DNA from: Methanobacterium formicicum DSM 3637
GTDB lineage: Archaea; Methanobacteriota; Methanobacteria; Methanobacteriales; Methanobacteriaceae
Reading direction: 5' to 3'
DNA: 47,500 bases
Assembly (NCBI RefSeq): GCF_000302455.1
Contig: NZ_AMPO01000008.1
Span: 1 to 47,500 of the forward strand
Positions 29,298 through 39,213 of the stretch are shown piece by piece (positions within the stretch are counted from its first letter, which is position 1; each line of letters opens with the position of its first letter). Both the position numbers and the translations under genes were made by a program. Below the pieces are notes generated by a model. The model worked only from the letters and a program-made list of their open reading frames with translations. It was not told the origin of the DNA and searched no databases.

Positions 29298-31166
29298 ATG
29301 ATAACCAAAAAATTCGTTCTCCTGGACATTGATTACATCACCCGGAATCATGAACCAGTTATAAGGCTGTTCGGAAAGCTGGTTGGAGATAATGAAGAAG
29401 GACACATCATAGTCATGGATAAGAGCTTCAGACCTTACATCTATGTCATTCCTTCTGATCATTCTCGCCTGGATGACTGCACTCGCCAGTTAAGTGAATT
29501 AAAACTTCTATCAGTGGAAAAAGTTATTAAAAATGATATGGGGGAATTGAAAGAGGTCCTGAAGGTGACCTTCAAACATCCTCAGGATATTCCTAAACTA
29601 AGGGATAAAATATTGAATTTGAAGTCTGTGAAGGAAATCAGGGAGCATAATATTCCATTTTACCGCAGATACCTTATAGATAAAGGATTATTTCCTCTGA
29701 AGGTGGTGGAAGTGCAGGGTAATATCTTAAATTCCCCCAGATCTTCACGGGGAGTACGGGGATCACGGAGGTCACAGGAACCACAAACAGGAAGTCCAGA
29801 GGGTAGTTCCATACAAAAACCCTGCATCTTCCAGGTGGAAAAATCTCCCACCCCTCTGGAGTCCAGTTTACCAGAATTCACTGTTTTGAGTTTTGATATT
29901 GAAGTCTACAACCCCCGGGGCATGCCCCAACCAGACCTGGATCCCATTATCATGATTAGTTTCTCCAGTAACCATGGCTTCAGGAAAGTTTTATCCACCA
30001 AAAATACTCCTGATTCCTCCGACCCCAATGGTTTGCTCCTGGACTTTGTGGAAGTAGTATCTCATGAAAAAGAATTACTGGAGAAATTCGTGGAAACTGT
30101 GCAATCAGAAAACCCGGATATCATCCTGGGATACAATTCAGACTCATTCGACTTTCCCTATATTCGTGACAGGGCAGCTAAACTGGGGGTGCCTCTCAAG
30201 CTGGGAATAGACGGATCCTCACCCAAGTTCACCAGAATAGGTTTCAGCAGCTCTGCCATGATCAGGGGCAGGGTTCACATTGACCTTTACTCTAATATTC
30301 GTCGTTATATGCATCTGGCCCGTCACACCCTGGAGCACGTTTACCTGGAACTATTTGGGGAGGAGAAACTGGACATCCCCGGAGATAAGATCTACCTTTA
30401 CTGGGATGAAGGGGGCAGGAGACTGGAAACACTATTCCATTACTCCCTGCACGATGCAGTGGCAGTTACCAGGATAGGAGAGAGGATGCTACCTCTCAAC
30501 ACTGAATTAACCCGTATTGTGGGCCAACCATTGTTTGATGCAGCCCGTATGGCATCAGGACGACTTGTTGAGTGGTACTTAATAAGAAAATCATTTGAAC
30601 AGGGATACTTAGTGCCAAATAAACCATCTCCTGATGAATTAATCCAGCGGGAAGGTAAACATGTGGTGGGTGGCTATGTCAAAGAACCAGTGAGTGGTTT
30701 GCACGAGAATATTGTTTACTTTGATTTTAGAAGCCTGTACCCCAGTATAATAATCTCCAAGAACATTTCCCCGGACAGCCTCACCAGTGGGGAAAACTGC
30801 CATATATCACCGGAGTACGGTCATAAATTCCTTAAAGAACCAGTGGGTTTTATTCCATCAGCCATTGGCCAGATACTCCAGGATCGGATAAAAATCAAGT
30901 CTCAAATGAAAGAATCCCGTGATGATCATCAGCTCAGTGTCCTGAACAATCAGCAGGAAGCCCTGAAACGACTGGCCAACACATTCTATGGACTGTACAA
31001 TCACAGTACATTCAGGTGGTATAGCTTGAAATGTTCAGAATCCATAACTGCTTGGGGGAGGGATTTCCTCAAAAAAACCATGAAAAACTCTGAAAAACAG
31101 GGATTCAAACCAGTGTATGCAGATACGGATGGATTCTTCGCAACTTACGTCGGCCCAATGGATTAG
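29298..31166 (+). CDS. polB1: DNA polymerase family B, large subunit of split PolB
   Basis: 622 residues. Replicative-type B polymerase with 3'-5' proofreading: Exo I DIE at 200-202, Exo II (NPDIILGYNSDSFDFPY), Exo III (YSLHDAV), motif A DFRSLYPSI with Asp476, motif B KRLANTFYG, and motif C YADTDGF with Asp609 and Asp611. The protein ends 11 residues after motif C, so the thumb is missing. This is the split known in Methanobacteriales, where a separate small gene (PolB2) supplies the C-terminal part, which is not in this window. It is therefore not a broken gene. A Ser/Arg-rich stretch near 145-180 sits between the N-terminal and exonuclease domains and may be a loose linker. Confidence 0.92.
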   Translation: MITKKFVLLDIDYITRNHEPVIRLFGKLVGDNEEGHIIVMDKSFRPYIYVIPSDHSRLDDCTRQLSELKLLSVEKVIKNDMGELKEVLKVTFKHPQDIPKLRDKILNLKSVKEIREHNIPFYRRYLIDKGLFPLKVVEVQGNILNSPRSSRGVRGSRRSQEPQTGSPEGSSIQKPCIFQVEKSPTPLESSLPEFTVLSFDIEVYNPRGMPQPDLDPIIMISFSSNHGFRKVLSTKNTPDSSDPNGLLLDFVEVVSHEKELLEKFVETVQSENPDIILGYNSDSFDFPYIRDRAAKLGVPLKLGIDGSSPKFTRIGFSSSAMIRGRVHIDLYSNIRRYMHLARHTLEHVYLELFGEEKLDIPGDKIYLYWDEGGRRLETLFHYSLHDAVAVTRIGERMLPLNTELTRIVGQPLFDAARMASGRLVEWYLIRKSFEQGYLVPNKPSPDELIQREGKHVVGGYVKEPVSGLHENIVYFDFRSLYPSIIISKNISPDSLTSGENCHISPEYGHKFLKEPVGFIPSAIGQILQDRIKIKSQMKESRDDHQLSVLNNQQEALKRLANTFYGLYNHSTFRWYSLKCSESITAWGRDFLKKTMKNSEKQGFKPVYADTDGFFATYVGPMD

Positions 31167-31389
31167 GGGCAAACTATTGGTTAATTTAAAACTAGTTCAC
31201 TTAATCTTAGGGGTTAGAATATTCATAAGTTTAGAATTGATTTAGCTCTTAATTGTTTTAGAATATTTTCTGCTTGTTTTAGAACAAAATCTACTTTTGA
31301 TTTAAAATAACTGCATGCCTGTTTAAAAAGAACATTACTGGGTGGAAATCCCACCCTTATCCATCAACAAAATGGTTATATTAATCAAC

Positions 31390-32274
31390 TTATGGTTTGC
31401 CCACTAAAAATTCGGCCACACCGTAACCTTCCTTACCATCCCAGTCGTATTTGGAAATAGTTTCTATGAGAATCATCTTCTCATCAACTGGAACCATTCC
31501 AAATCGGATAACCTCACCATCAACTGAATACTGGGAACCATTTTTGTCAAACAGGTTCATTTTAAACGTGGATGGGATTCCATTATCAAATTTCAGATCT
31601 ATGTCTGATTTTGTCAGTGGCTGGTTAGCTGAACCGGTGTAAAAGTATCCTGCATCTATATCTCCTTCATCAACTGAGAGTTTGGTTATGTTAAAAGCCG
31701 CATCACGTGAAAACTCGGAGTTTATCCACATCCACATCTTGGGAGATCCCCATTCCCTTACCCCACGGCTCAGGTCTCTTTCACCCAGTGCTTCAATTTC
31801 AAATACCTCTCCATCAACTTCGACTTTTCCCATTGCCTTTCCAAACTGTTCATAATGTTCTGAGGCTACATTAGATGACATTTCTGTCTGTTTTTCATCA
31901 ACACAATCCACATAATCCATAACCGGGTTTAAAGCTTCCCAGGTTACATCCATCTTAACCTTGAATTCCTGGGGAACTTCTCCTCTTGGGTCAAAAATGG
32001 AACCATTATATTTAAGTCTCCATTTACCGGATTCAAGTTCCTGGTAATCCAAGCCGGCAATTTCAAGTGGATTATCATCACAGGGTGTTTCTAATTTAAT
32101 ACCAGCTATCTGCTGGGGAGACATTATAAAGAAGAACATTGATTTTTCATTTTTATTGACCTTGTTCCCTATACGCATAAAAGCGGTCAAATCGTTATTT
32201 TTATCATGAAAATTAAAATAATAGCTTTCATTCCATTCGTCATGTTTTTTCAGACTTTCCAGATCAAAATCCAT
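31390..32274 (-). CDS. AttH/CrtC-like (lipocalin-type) protein
   Basis: 294 residues. A beta-rich protein in two halves with the marker sequence LGERDLSRGVREWGSPKMWM near the middle, reminiscent of the hydroxyneurosporene-synthase (CrtC/AttH) and related DUF7064-type proteins that keep an R-D-x-S-x-G-x-R motif. No signal peptide. It stands just downstream of a rifampin-phosphotransferase-like gene on the same strand (104 nt gap), a pairing that suggests a shared small-molecule substrate. The substrate and reaction are unknown, and the family call is tentative. Confidence 0.6.
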   Translation of the reverse strand: MDFDLESLKKHDEWNESYYFNFHDKNNDLTAFMRIGNKVNKNEKSMFFFIMSPQQIAGIKLETPCDDNPLEIAGLDYQELESGKWRLKYNGSIFDPRGEVPQEFKVKMDVTWEALNPVMDYVDCVDEKQTEMSSNVASEHYEQFGKAMGKVEVDGEVFEIEALGERDLSRGVREWGSPKMWMWINSEFSRDAAFNITKLSVDEGDIDAGYFYTGSANQPLTKSDIDLKFDNGIPSTFKMNLFDKNGSQYSVDGEVIRFGMVPVDEKMILIETISKYDWDGKEGYGVAEFLVGKP

Positions 32275-32378
32275 TACAAATCACCGACCCGTTTTTTTCC
32301 TAAACCAAATAATTTTTCTAAACCAATAAATTTTTTGTAAATATTCACATTTTTTTGTAAGTATTCCCTGATTTAATG

Positions 32379-35159
32379 TTATTCTTTTTTATAAACAACA
32401 CCTTCATTACCATCAACCACCAGTTTTTCACCGGTTTTAAATAGAGTGGTAGCTCCTTTAACTGCAGTCACGGCTGGAATCCTGTATTCTCTGGAAATAA
32501 CTGCTCCATGGGATAGTATTCCTCCGGTTTCGGTGATAAGACCACCCACCTTTGAGAATACTGCGGTCCAGGCTGGATCGGTGTTACTGGTAATTAGGAT
32601 TTCATCATCTTCCATCTGTGATAATTCTTCAATGGATTCCACAACTCTTGCTTTACCTGTGAATATTCCAGGACTGGCTGCTGCACCATAAATTGCATTC
32701 TGGTCGTATTCAGTCACAGTATCATCAAATTCAATCCCATTTTTAAGGAATTTAGGTGGAAGTGATGATTTGTATCTGTAAAACTCTTTCTTCCTCTTTA
32801 GAATCTCCTCCTGCAAGGAGAGAATATTTTCAGAAAGGGTATTCCCATTTAGCTCTGTTTTTTGTAAATCACTGGTATCAAAGAATGAGAATAACTCCTT
32901 TTCATAAAGGAAGAAAACATCATCCACATCATCAATGATTTGTTTCTCAGCTAATCTCCTTCCCATATCACGTAACATCAGTCTCTGACGGAAAAGCAGG
33001 TGGTCCAAGTAGAATCTTTGATTTTCCCTGAAGGTTAGATAGGTTTGGGCTAAATTAAGCACCACTTTGAATGTTTTCTCTTTGAAGAATCCGCCTCTTA
33101 ATTTTTTTATCCTACTTGAAACTTCCTTTTCGGTTTTAAACCGGTTGGCACGGCTTTCTGATTCATTCTTTCTTAAATCCAGATCTGAAGAAGACAGTAA
33201 CTTAATAACTTCCAGCACGTAAGCTTTATCTTCTCTCCAACGAGGGTACAGTATTTCACGGGTATTGGACCTGTGCCCGTAATCTGCAATAAACTGATCG
33301 AACTGTCTTTTAAAATCAGGATTGGATGATATCATTTCATCAATCTTTGATTCATCCAGAAGACTCATATCCTCGATTGCATTCATTTTACCCAGCAATG
33401 CAGGGTCTTCTCTTGAAGTTATGGCTAGATCAGAGAATTTTATATTCATTTCCACGGTTTTGTTATCATCCAAACCTGAGATCAAACCAGCGTAGAGGGA
33501 GCCATCCTCATCATCCAGCCATTTCACCAGCCAGTTCTTGATCATGAGGTTGGTGGCTATGGAATGGGATACCATACCATACCTTATCAGCTGGTAATGT
33601 TTGATTCCGGAGTTTTCAATATCATCATAGAGTTCTAGGAGTTCCTCATCACATAACGTGTCCAGATCAGTTTTATCGAAGTCTTCACATTTTTCCATGA
33701 ATCCCTGGGCCCATTTTCGGTATGCCTTATCTGTCCGGTGCATCATCCCGTCCGGGTCTCGAATAGCCACTAAAACTTGTGATATTAATGCTTTATGCAT
33801 TAGGGAAGGATACTCGGATATTCGTTTTTGATCTTCCAATGGATAATAATTCAACAACTCTTTGGATCGTGCAAATTTAGGGTAATAGGAAAAAGCCTTC
33901 TCCAAAACCCAGCTGTTGAAATAAACCCTTGATTTATGCAGTTTTAAAAGTTCAGTGTCGGTTATCTCTTTATATCCCATTATCCGGGCACCTTCATGGT
34001 TCACGTAATCAGTGAGCATTTTACCCATAACATCGTAAAAGAGTGGAGTGGTTGCATCAGCCCAGTACTCATCCCCGTAAGCCCGGGTCCATAGAATATC
34101 ATCTTTATCCTCGTTGAGGGTGGTTACTGGTCTTGATTGGAGGATGTAAATCTTTAAAGAGGTTTTTTCGGGATTATTCAACATTTTATACTTATCTACA
34201 TCTTGATCAGACTCATCCTTTCTATATTCTATGGCCCATTCAATATCCTGACTAACACCGAAAAAATCTTCAAGTTCTACTCCAATCTGGAGTAACATTT
34301 TAAGAACATCATCATTGAGACTTGTTTTTTCCCTGTCCTCTTCATCTATGGTAATTAAAGTGTTCTGGCCGTTGGCCAGGAAATATCCTTTATTTTTGGT
34401 TTTAATATTCTTTTCCAGGATTTTCCCATCTCTTCCCAGGACGAAAATATCTGGGGTGACTATTCCTGAGGCAATGGCTTCACCCAGGCCCCAGCTGGAC
34501 TCAATAACCACCTGGTCTGTTCCATTAACTGGATTGGCAGTGAAGGTAACTCCACTGATATCGGCGTTGACCATTTTCTGAACCAGTACTGCTAATCCTG
34601 CTGATGATAATTCAGTGTCTAAATGCCCAATGGAAGAATCATGCCTGTACTTCACGGCACGGTCAGTCCAGTAAGATGCCCAGCATTGGATGATGTTTTC
34701 TAAAATATCGTCCTTCTTTATATTCAGGAAACTATCCAGTTGCCCTGCAAAACTGGCATCTGCCAGGTCTTCAGCAACTGCTGATGATCTTACCGCGTAG
34801 TATCCGTCAGGAAGATCAGATATTTTTCGGGTAATTTCTAAAAACAGATCCTGTGGTAATTCCTGGGATTTTATCATGCTTCGAATGGCAGAACAACCCT
34901 GAGAAATTGAATCTTCATGGGTAAAATCAATAATCCTAAGTATTTCAGATATTTTAGCTTCTAATTCTTTTTTAATAAAAAAATCATAGGCATCTACTGA
35001 AACTGTAAATGCTGGGGGAATGTTAAACCCGGCTGCTGACATTTTAGCTAGATTAAGTGCTTTACCACCAATTTTTTCAATTGATAAATCTTTTTCCTTG
35101 AGATCTACCACGTACTTATCCTTATCCACCATATTATCAGTGCCCATTAGTATAATCAA
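32379..35159 (-). CDS. PEP-synthase-like enzyme resembling rifampin phosphotransferase
   Basis: 926 residues. Domain order: ATP-grasp PPDK_N domain (about 1-340, with IGGKALNLAKM, YAVRSSAVAEDL and ESSWGLGEAI), a large helical middle domain (about 360-800), and a C-terminal phosphohistidine domain with TGGILSHGAVI holding His884. The TIM-barrel PEP/pyruvate domain of true PEP synthase is absent. This order is that of rifampin phosphotransferases, which move a phosphate from ATP through the histidine to a hydroxylated small molecule. The start is TTG 35159 with AAAGGA upstream; an ATG 12 nt downstream is possible. The substrate in an archaeon is unknown. Confidence 0.82.
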   Translation of the reverse strand: MIILMGTDNMVDKDKYVVDLKEKDLSIEKIGGKALNLAKMSAAGFNIPPAFTVSVDAYDFFIKKELEAKISEILRIIDFTHEDSISQGCSAIRSMIKSQELPQDLFLEITRKISDLPDGYYAVRSSAVAEDLADASFAGQLDSFLNIKKDDILENIIQCWASYWTDRAVKYRHDSSIGHLDTELSSAGLAVLVQKMVNADISGVTFTANPVNGTDQVVIESSWGLGEAIASGIVTPDIFVLGRDGKILEKNIKTKNKGYFLANGQNTLITIDEEDREKTSLNDDVLKMLLQIGVELEDFFGVSQDIEWAIEYRKDESDQDVDKYKMLNNPEKTSLKIYILQSRPVTTLNEDKDDILWTRAYGDEYWADATTPLFYDVMGKMLTDYVNHEGARIMGYKEITDTELLKLHKSRVYFNSWVLEKAFSYYPKFARSKELLNYYPLEDQKRISEYPSLMHKALISQVLVAIRDPDGMMHRTDKAYRKWAQGFMEKCEDFDKTDLDTLCDEELLELYDDIENSGIKHYQLIRYGMVSHSIATNLMIKNWLVKWLDDEDGSLYAGLISGLDDNKTVEMNIKFSDLAITSREDPALLGKMNAIEDMSLLDESKIDEMISSNPDFKRQFDQFIADYGHRSNTREILYPRWREDKAYVLEVIKLLSSSDLDLRKNESESRANRFKTEKEVSSRIKKLRGGFFKEKTFKVVLNLAQTYLTFRENQRFYLDHLLFRQRLMLRDMGRRLAEKQIIDDVDDVFFLYEKELFSFFDTSDLQKTELNGNTLSENILSLQEEILKRKKEFYRYKSSLPPKFLKNGIEFDDTVTEYDQNAIYGAAASPGIFTGKARVVESIEELSQMEDDEILITSNTDPAWTAVFSKVGGLITETGGILSHGAVISREYRIPAVTAVKGATTLFKTGEKLVVDGNEGVVYKKE

Positions 35160-35341
35160 TATATCCTTTTGTATTTATTTTTAAAATAAGTAGAATTCTC
35201 TATTTGATTCTAAAATAAGTAGAATATAAAACAGTATGATCAGGGGAGGTGCGTTGCTTTAACCACACCTGGTTATGGGGCCCCCTAGTTCTATTAATTT
35301 AATAAAACAGATTATGAAATATTTTGGGTGGATTTATTTTT

Positions 35342-35932
35342 TTATCCACCGAGTTTGTTTACAATGTTCTGCAGGTGAGTATGGGCTTGTGCTTCGTTGG
35401 TATTGATTTGTCTGGCTAACTTTGCGAATTCACGGAGATCATTGGCATAAGCTGTACTATCGCCGTTTTTAATATCTGCGGCCTGTTTATCTATGTTACT
35501 TTTGATCTGGTCAATCAGGGTTAAGGTTTCGTTAGTATAGGTTAACCTTATTTCCTGGGCTACATCTCCCTTTAACAGCACGTCATATCTCATTGCTATG
35601 TCGTGGTTCATGGTGAAATTGTTTTTAAATTCATTCATCATTTTAGTGTAGTTTCCATTATCACCGCTCATCTGTTCGGCGATATTATTTCTTTCATTTT
35701 GTGAAACCATGGATAAGGCATTATAACTTTCCACCATGTTTGCTGAGTTTTCTATCTGTGTTATCTCCGATTCAGGAATTCCTGGGCTTGATGTGGCGTT
35801 AAGCTCCTCTTTTAATACTTTTAAATCTGCTGGAAGCAGTGTCATACTGGCGTAAGCATAGTAACTGGCATATCCCCCAACAATCACGGCAACTAAAATT
35901 ATTAATGCTATTATTTTTTTATTCATTCTCAA
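35342..35932 (-). CDS. N-terminally anchored helical extracytoplasmic protein
   Basis: 196 residues. Residues 4-28 (NKKIIALIILVAVIVGGYAS) are a membrane anchor or uncleaved signal; no lipobox cysteine is present. The rest is helical, rich in Asn, Glu and Lys, with several N-x-S/T sites. No family recognised. GGAGG-type site upstream (AGGGAGGGG). It stands alone between the PEP-synthase-like gene and the tRNA cluster. Confidence 0.65.
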   Translation of the reverse strand: MRMNKKIIALIILVAVIVGGYASYYAYASMTLLPADLKVLKEELNATSSPGIPESEITQIENSANMVESYNALSMVSQNERNNIAEQMSGDNGNYTKMMNEFKNNFTMNHDIAMRYDVLLKGDVAQEIRLTYTNETLTLIDQIKSNIDKQAADIKNGDSTAYANDLREFAKLARQINTNEAQAHTHLQNIVNKLGG

Positions 35933-36271
35933 ATCCCCTCCCTAATCTAATATCACTCAGTATTATGTAAAATGAATATTTAAATATTCTTAAAACTCAC
36001 ATTCTACTGGATGCAGGAATAACTTAGCAGGGTCTTGGAAAACCAGTTTATAATGATAATATGTTTAATGTTTGTGGGGTACGTGTTAGATGGTCTTGTG
36101 TGTTAGATACGAGTGGAATGCTTTGAATTCCGGTATCCCACCATATCTTAAAATGAATATGGACTGTTAAAATGAATAATGTTACTTTGAATCCAGTTGA
36201 AAATGAAATTGAGAATAAAATGGTTAAAATTACAGATTATAAAAAAAATAAGAGGTACTAAATAATTAAAA
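35933..36271. other. Gene-free spacer
   Basis: Contains the promoter side of the anchored protein gene and AT-rich DNA with no repeat or RNA gene I can support. Confidence 0.35.
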
Positions 36272-36345
36272 CGGGCCCGACGGGAGTTGAACCCGCGGCC
36301 ACCTGGTTAAAAGCCAGGCGCTCTCCCAGACTGAGCTACGGGCCC
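36272..36345 (-). tRNA. tRNA-Lys (UUU)
   Basis: 74-nt cloverleaf on the minus strand: acceptor GGGCCCG/CGGGCCC, D-arm AGCTCAGTCTGGGAGAGC, anticodon arm with TTT in loop CTTTTAA, and T-arm GCGGGTTCAACTCCCGT. No intron and no encoded CCA. Reads AAA/AAG lysine codons. Confidence 0.95.
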
Positions 36346-36878
<533 letters not shown>

Positions 36879-36964
36879 GTACTCAATAAAAGAACCATAT
36901 CTGTAATTATAATAAATTGAATCATACTGTAATTACTGCGAAGGAATCTCTGTAAATGATTGAG

Positions 36965-37038
<74 letters not shown>

Positions 37039-37181
37039 TCTAGAATGCCCTGAAATGAATTAAACCCAGATTATAGGTTCCTAAATCCATATTTATATTC
37101 CAAAACAAACAGGGTAGTACATGATTTGTTAAGCTATTATTTAAAGTTTAGTAATGGTAGGAAGTAATATTTTATAAAAGG

Positions 37182-37266
<85 letters not shown>

Positions 37267-37492
37267 AATATACAGTGATGGTCGGCTATCGTATATATAA
37301 TTTAACTTTTTTTACATTTGACTTTATCCGGGAATTGATCTGTCCAGGTACTAAAATTCATTGTTCATAAAGTACTAAGTTGATTTGTACAATATTACTG
37401 GATTGATTTTTCCTTAAGTACTGGATTTGGTTGTCTAAAGTAGTGGCTTGATCTGTCCAAGTACACTCTTCTTTAGATCATCCCTTTTAAGT

Positions 37493-37651
37493 TTACCCTT
37501 TCCTCAGGAAATAAGCAATTAAGCCCAAAGTCAGGAATATGCATGAAATACTCCCTATAACTGAGACAATATCTGCATTTTGGATAAATGGCAGGCATAG
37601 ATAAAAAATCATCGATCCTAAGACTTCAAATCCAATTACAATTCCAATCAA
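37493..37651 (-). CDS. Small two-helix membrane protein, start uncertain
   Basis: 52 residues if it starts at TTG 37651. The open frame continues upstream for about 17 codons as RRYRLYDFKSFLERIGLIG with no ATG or GTG. Two hydrophobic helices are visible, IGIVIGFEVLGSMIFYLCLP and VIGSISCIFLTLGLIAYFL, followed by RKG and a stop. A good ribosome-binding site (AAAGGAGAT, 37702-37694) is followed by ATG at 37683, but that ATG is one base out of frame and stops after 11 codons. Either a one-base shift has broken the gene or a non-standard start is used. No family recognised. Confidence 0.45.
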   Translation of the reverse strand: MIGIVIGFEVLGSMIFYLCLPFIQNADIVSVIGSISCIFLTLGLIAYFLRKG

Positions 37652-37702
37652 TCCGATTCTTTCCAGAAATGACTTGAAATCATATAAACGGTATCTCCTT
37701 TA

Positions 37703-37971
37703 AAATTTGAACGAATAATAATCACCATTTCGATTCAATTTAAAAAAACCATAACATTGCCTTTCATATATTCCTCAGTTTAAGTTTATTCCCTTATTAT
37801 TTTGAATTTATTCTTAAAATTCAATTAAATTGCCTATTTTCATTATAAGGGTCAACTATTTTCTTATAGGGCTAATATATTGGAGGCGTTAGGTAGGTTG
37901 TATTCAATCAACCTACCTTCAAAAGTAACCATCATATTTTTATGTAAAAGAGAAGGGAAATGTATTACTTT
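37703..37971. other. Gene-free spacer
   Basis: AT-rich, containing AACCATCATA near 37929, which recurs at 38537 and, inverted, at 38512 and 38699. No gene seen. Confidence 0.35.
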
Positions 37972-38427
37972 TTATTTGTGGTAGTTACCTAAAATTAAAA
38001 TAGACGCCAGAAACACCACTAAAATAATTAAAAGTGGCCATAATCCTTCAATGGTTATGCTGGTCCGGTTAAAGATGTTCCTAATGGAAAATTGCCAGGT
38101 CATCTGCCCCCATAAACAGGTCCCGGCCAGTATGCCGTTTATCTTCAAACGTTTTTTCTCTTTCTGGATGGCCAGGTACTCCTCATTAAAATCATTTTTA
38201 GCGCTGCTGCTTAACCATCCAGATCCCAGCTTGTAAACCTGGGAAATGGTTAAAACATTCTTATACCTGTCTCGGTACTTATGGGATGCTTTACGCCAGC
38301 TTTCACGCTTAGCTTCTCTGCTGCAGTTCTTCTTATCTTGTGGGCAGTACTTCTGATTGGGTGATCGAACCTCGAAGGGATCACCGCACCACTGGCAGTA
38401 TCTGATTGCTGTGACTTTTTTACTCAT
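37972..38427 (-). CDS. Zinc-finger and membrane-helix protein
   Basis: 151 residues. Residues about 10-35 contain C-Q-W-C-G and a second Cys pair (KYCPQDKKNC), a likely zinc-binding site of the C-x2-C-G-x-F type. A basic helix (REAKRESWRKASHKYRDRYK) follows, and the C-terminus has a membrane helix (GLWPLLIILVVFLASILILG). A soluble metal-binding head on a membrane tail is therefore predicted. The family is not recognised. It is flanked on both sides by copies of an AACCATCATA motif. Confidence 0.65.
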   Translation of the reverse strand: MSKKVTAIRYCQWCGDPFEVRSPNQKYCPQDKKNCSREAKRESWRKASHKYRDRYKNVLTISQVYKLGSGWLSSSAKNDFNEEYLAIQKEKKRLKINGILAGTCLWGQMTWQFSIRNIFNRTSITIEGLWPLLIILVVFLASILILGNYHK

Positions 38428-38510
38428 AATAATTCGCCTAATGGGGATTAAATGATAAAAAGTATTGATCTGTGATTTTTTTAATTGAAGTGTAATTTAG
38501 GTTTTTGAAG

Positions 38511-38546
38511 TTATGATGGTGTGGACTTCATTTTTAACCATCATAA
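38511..38546. promoter_or_regulatory. Inverted repeat TTATGATGGT...ACCATCATAA
   Basis: A perfect 10-bp inverted repeat with a 16-nt spacer, located 85-120 nt upstream of the minus-strand zinc-finger gene. Further copies of TATGATGGTTA are at 38699-38709 and, inverted, near 37928. This may be a regulator binding site. Confidence 0.4.
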
Positions 38547-38775
38547 TTTTATATCATTAACTTGTTGAAAGTATTACTGAATAATTCCAGATAATAGGTT
38601 AATTTAGGTGAACCCATGGTATAATTTTATCTTTAAATCGATGGATGATTCTTATTCCTTAATTTATTAATACTGCGGTCCTGTTTTTGACATAAAACTA
38701 TGATGGTTATTGGTGAATGAGACAGTTTAAGGTTAAATTTTTATAACCCGGTCCAATTCACAGGAGCATATTTCA

Positions 38776-38979
38776 ATGGGAAAGAAAAAGAAAAAACCTT
38801 CCAGAAAAAATAAAAAAGAAAAAAAGAATAATAATCCTGCTAATCAAGAAATAACCGAAGAAACAACGCATTATGGTTCACAAATATATGGAAAATATGC
38901 CTTTTTGGCAATATTCATTGGGGCAATAATATTCATGTTCATCTATTTAGGTGGTCTGGTAATGTTTTTAATCAATTAA
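38776..38979 (+). CDS. Small lysine-rich membrane protein
   Basis: 67 residues. The first 20 are almost all Lys, Arg and Asn (GKKKKKPSRKNKKEKKNNN), followed by a polar stretch and one membrane helix (YAFLAIFIGAIIFMFIYLGG LVMFL). The charge pattern predicts an N-terminus inside the cell that could contact nucleic acid. AGGAG lies 9 nt before the ATG and TTTTTATAACC about 35 nt before. Family not recognised. Confidence 0.6.
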   Translation: MGKKKKKPSRKNKKEKKNNNPANQEITEETTHYGSQIYGKYAFLAIFIGAIIFMFIYLGGLVMFLIN

Positions 38980-39213
38980 ATGTTTTTAATCAAATATCTG
39001 TTTAGTCAGATGATCTGCTTTTGGAAATTTTCATTGTGAGTTTAGATTTAAATTGTGAGTTTAGATAAATTCATTCGGGAAACATTCACTCTTTCTGGAA
39101 ATTCACAAGAACTCCCTTTATATTTAATAATGTAGAAGAATCATACTTCTATTATATGATTGACTTATGAGGGGAAACCCCCAATTAATCAATTCAGATA
39201 AGGGGACTTTAAT

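Noticed and set aside
29298..31166. polB as a truncated pseudogene
   Set aside because: The end point just after motif C fits the two-subunit PolB of Methanobacteriales, and all exonuclease and polymerase motifs are intact.
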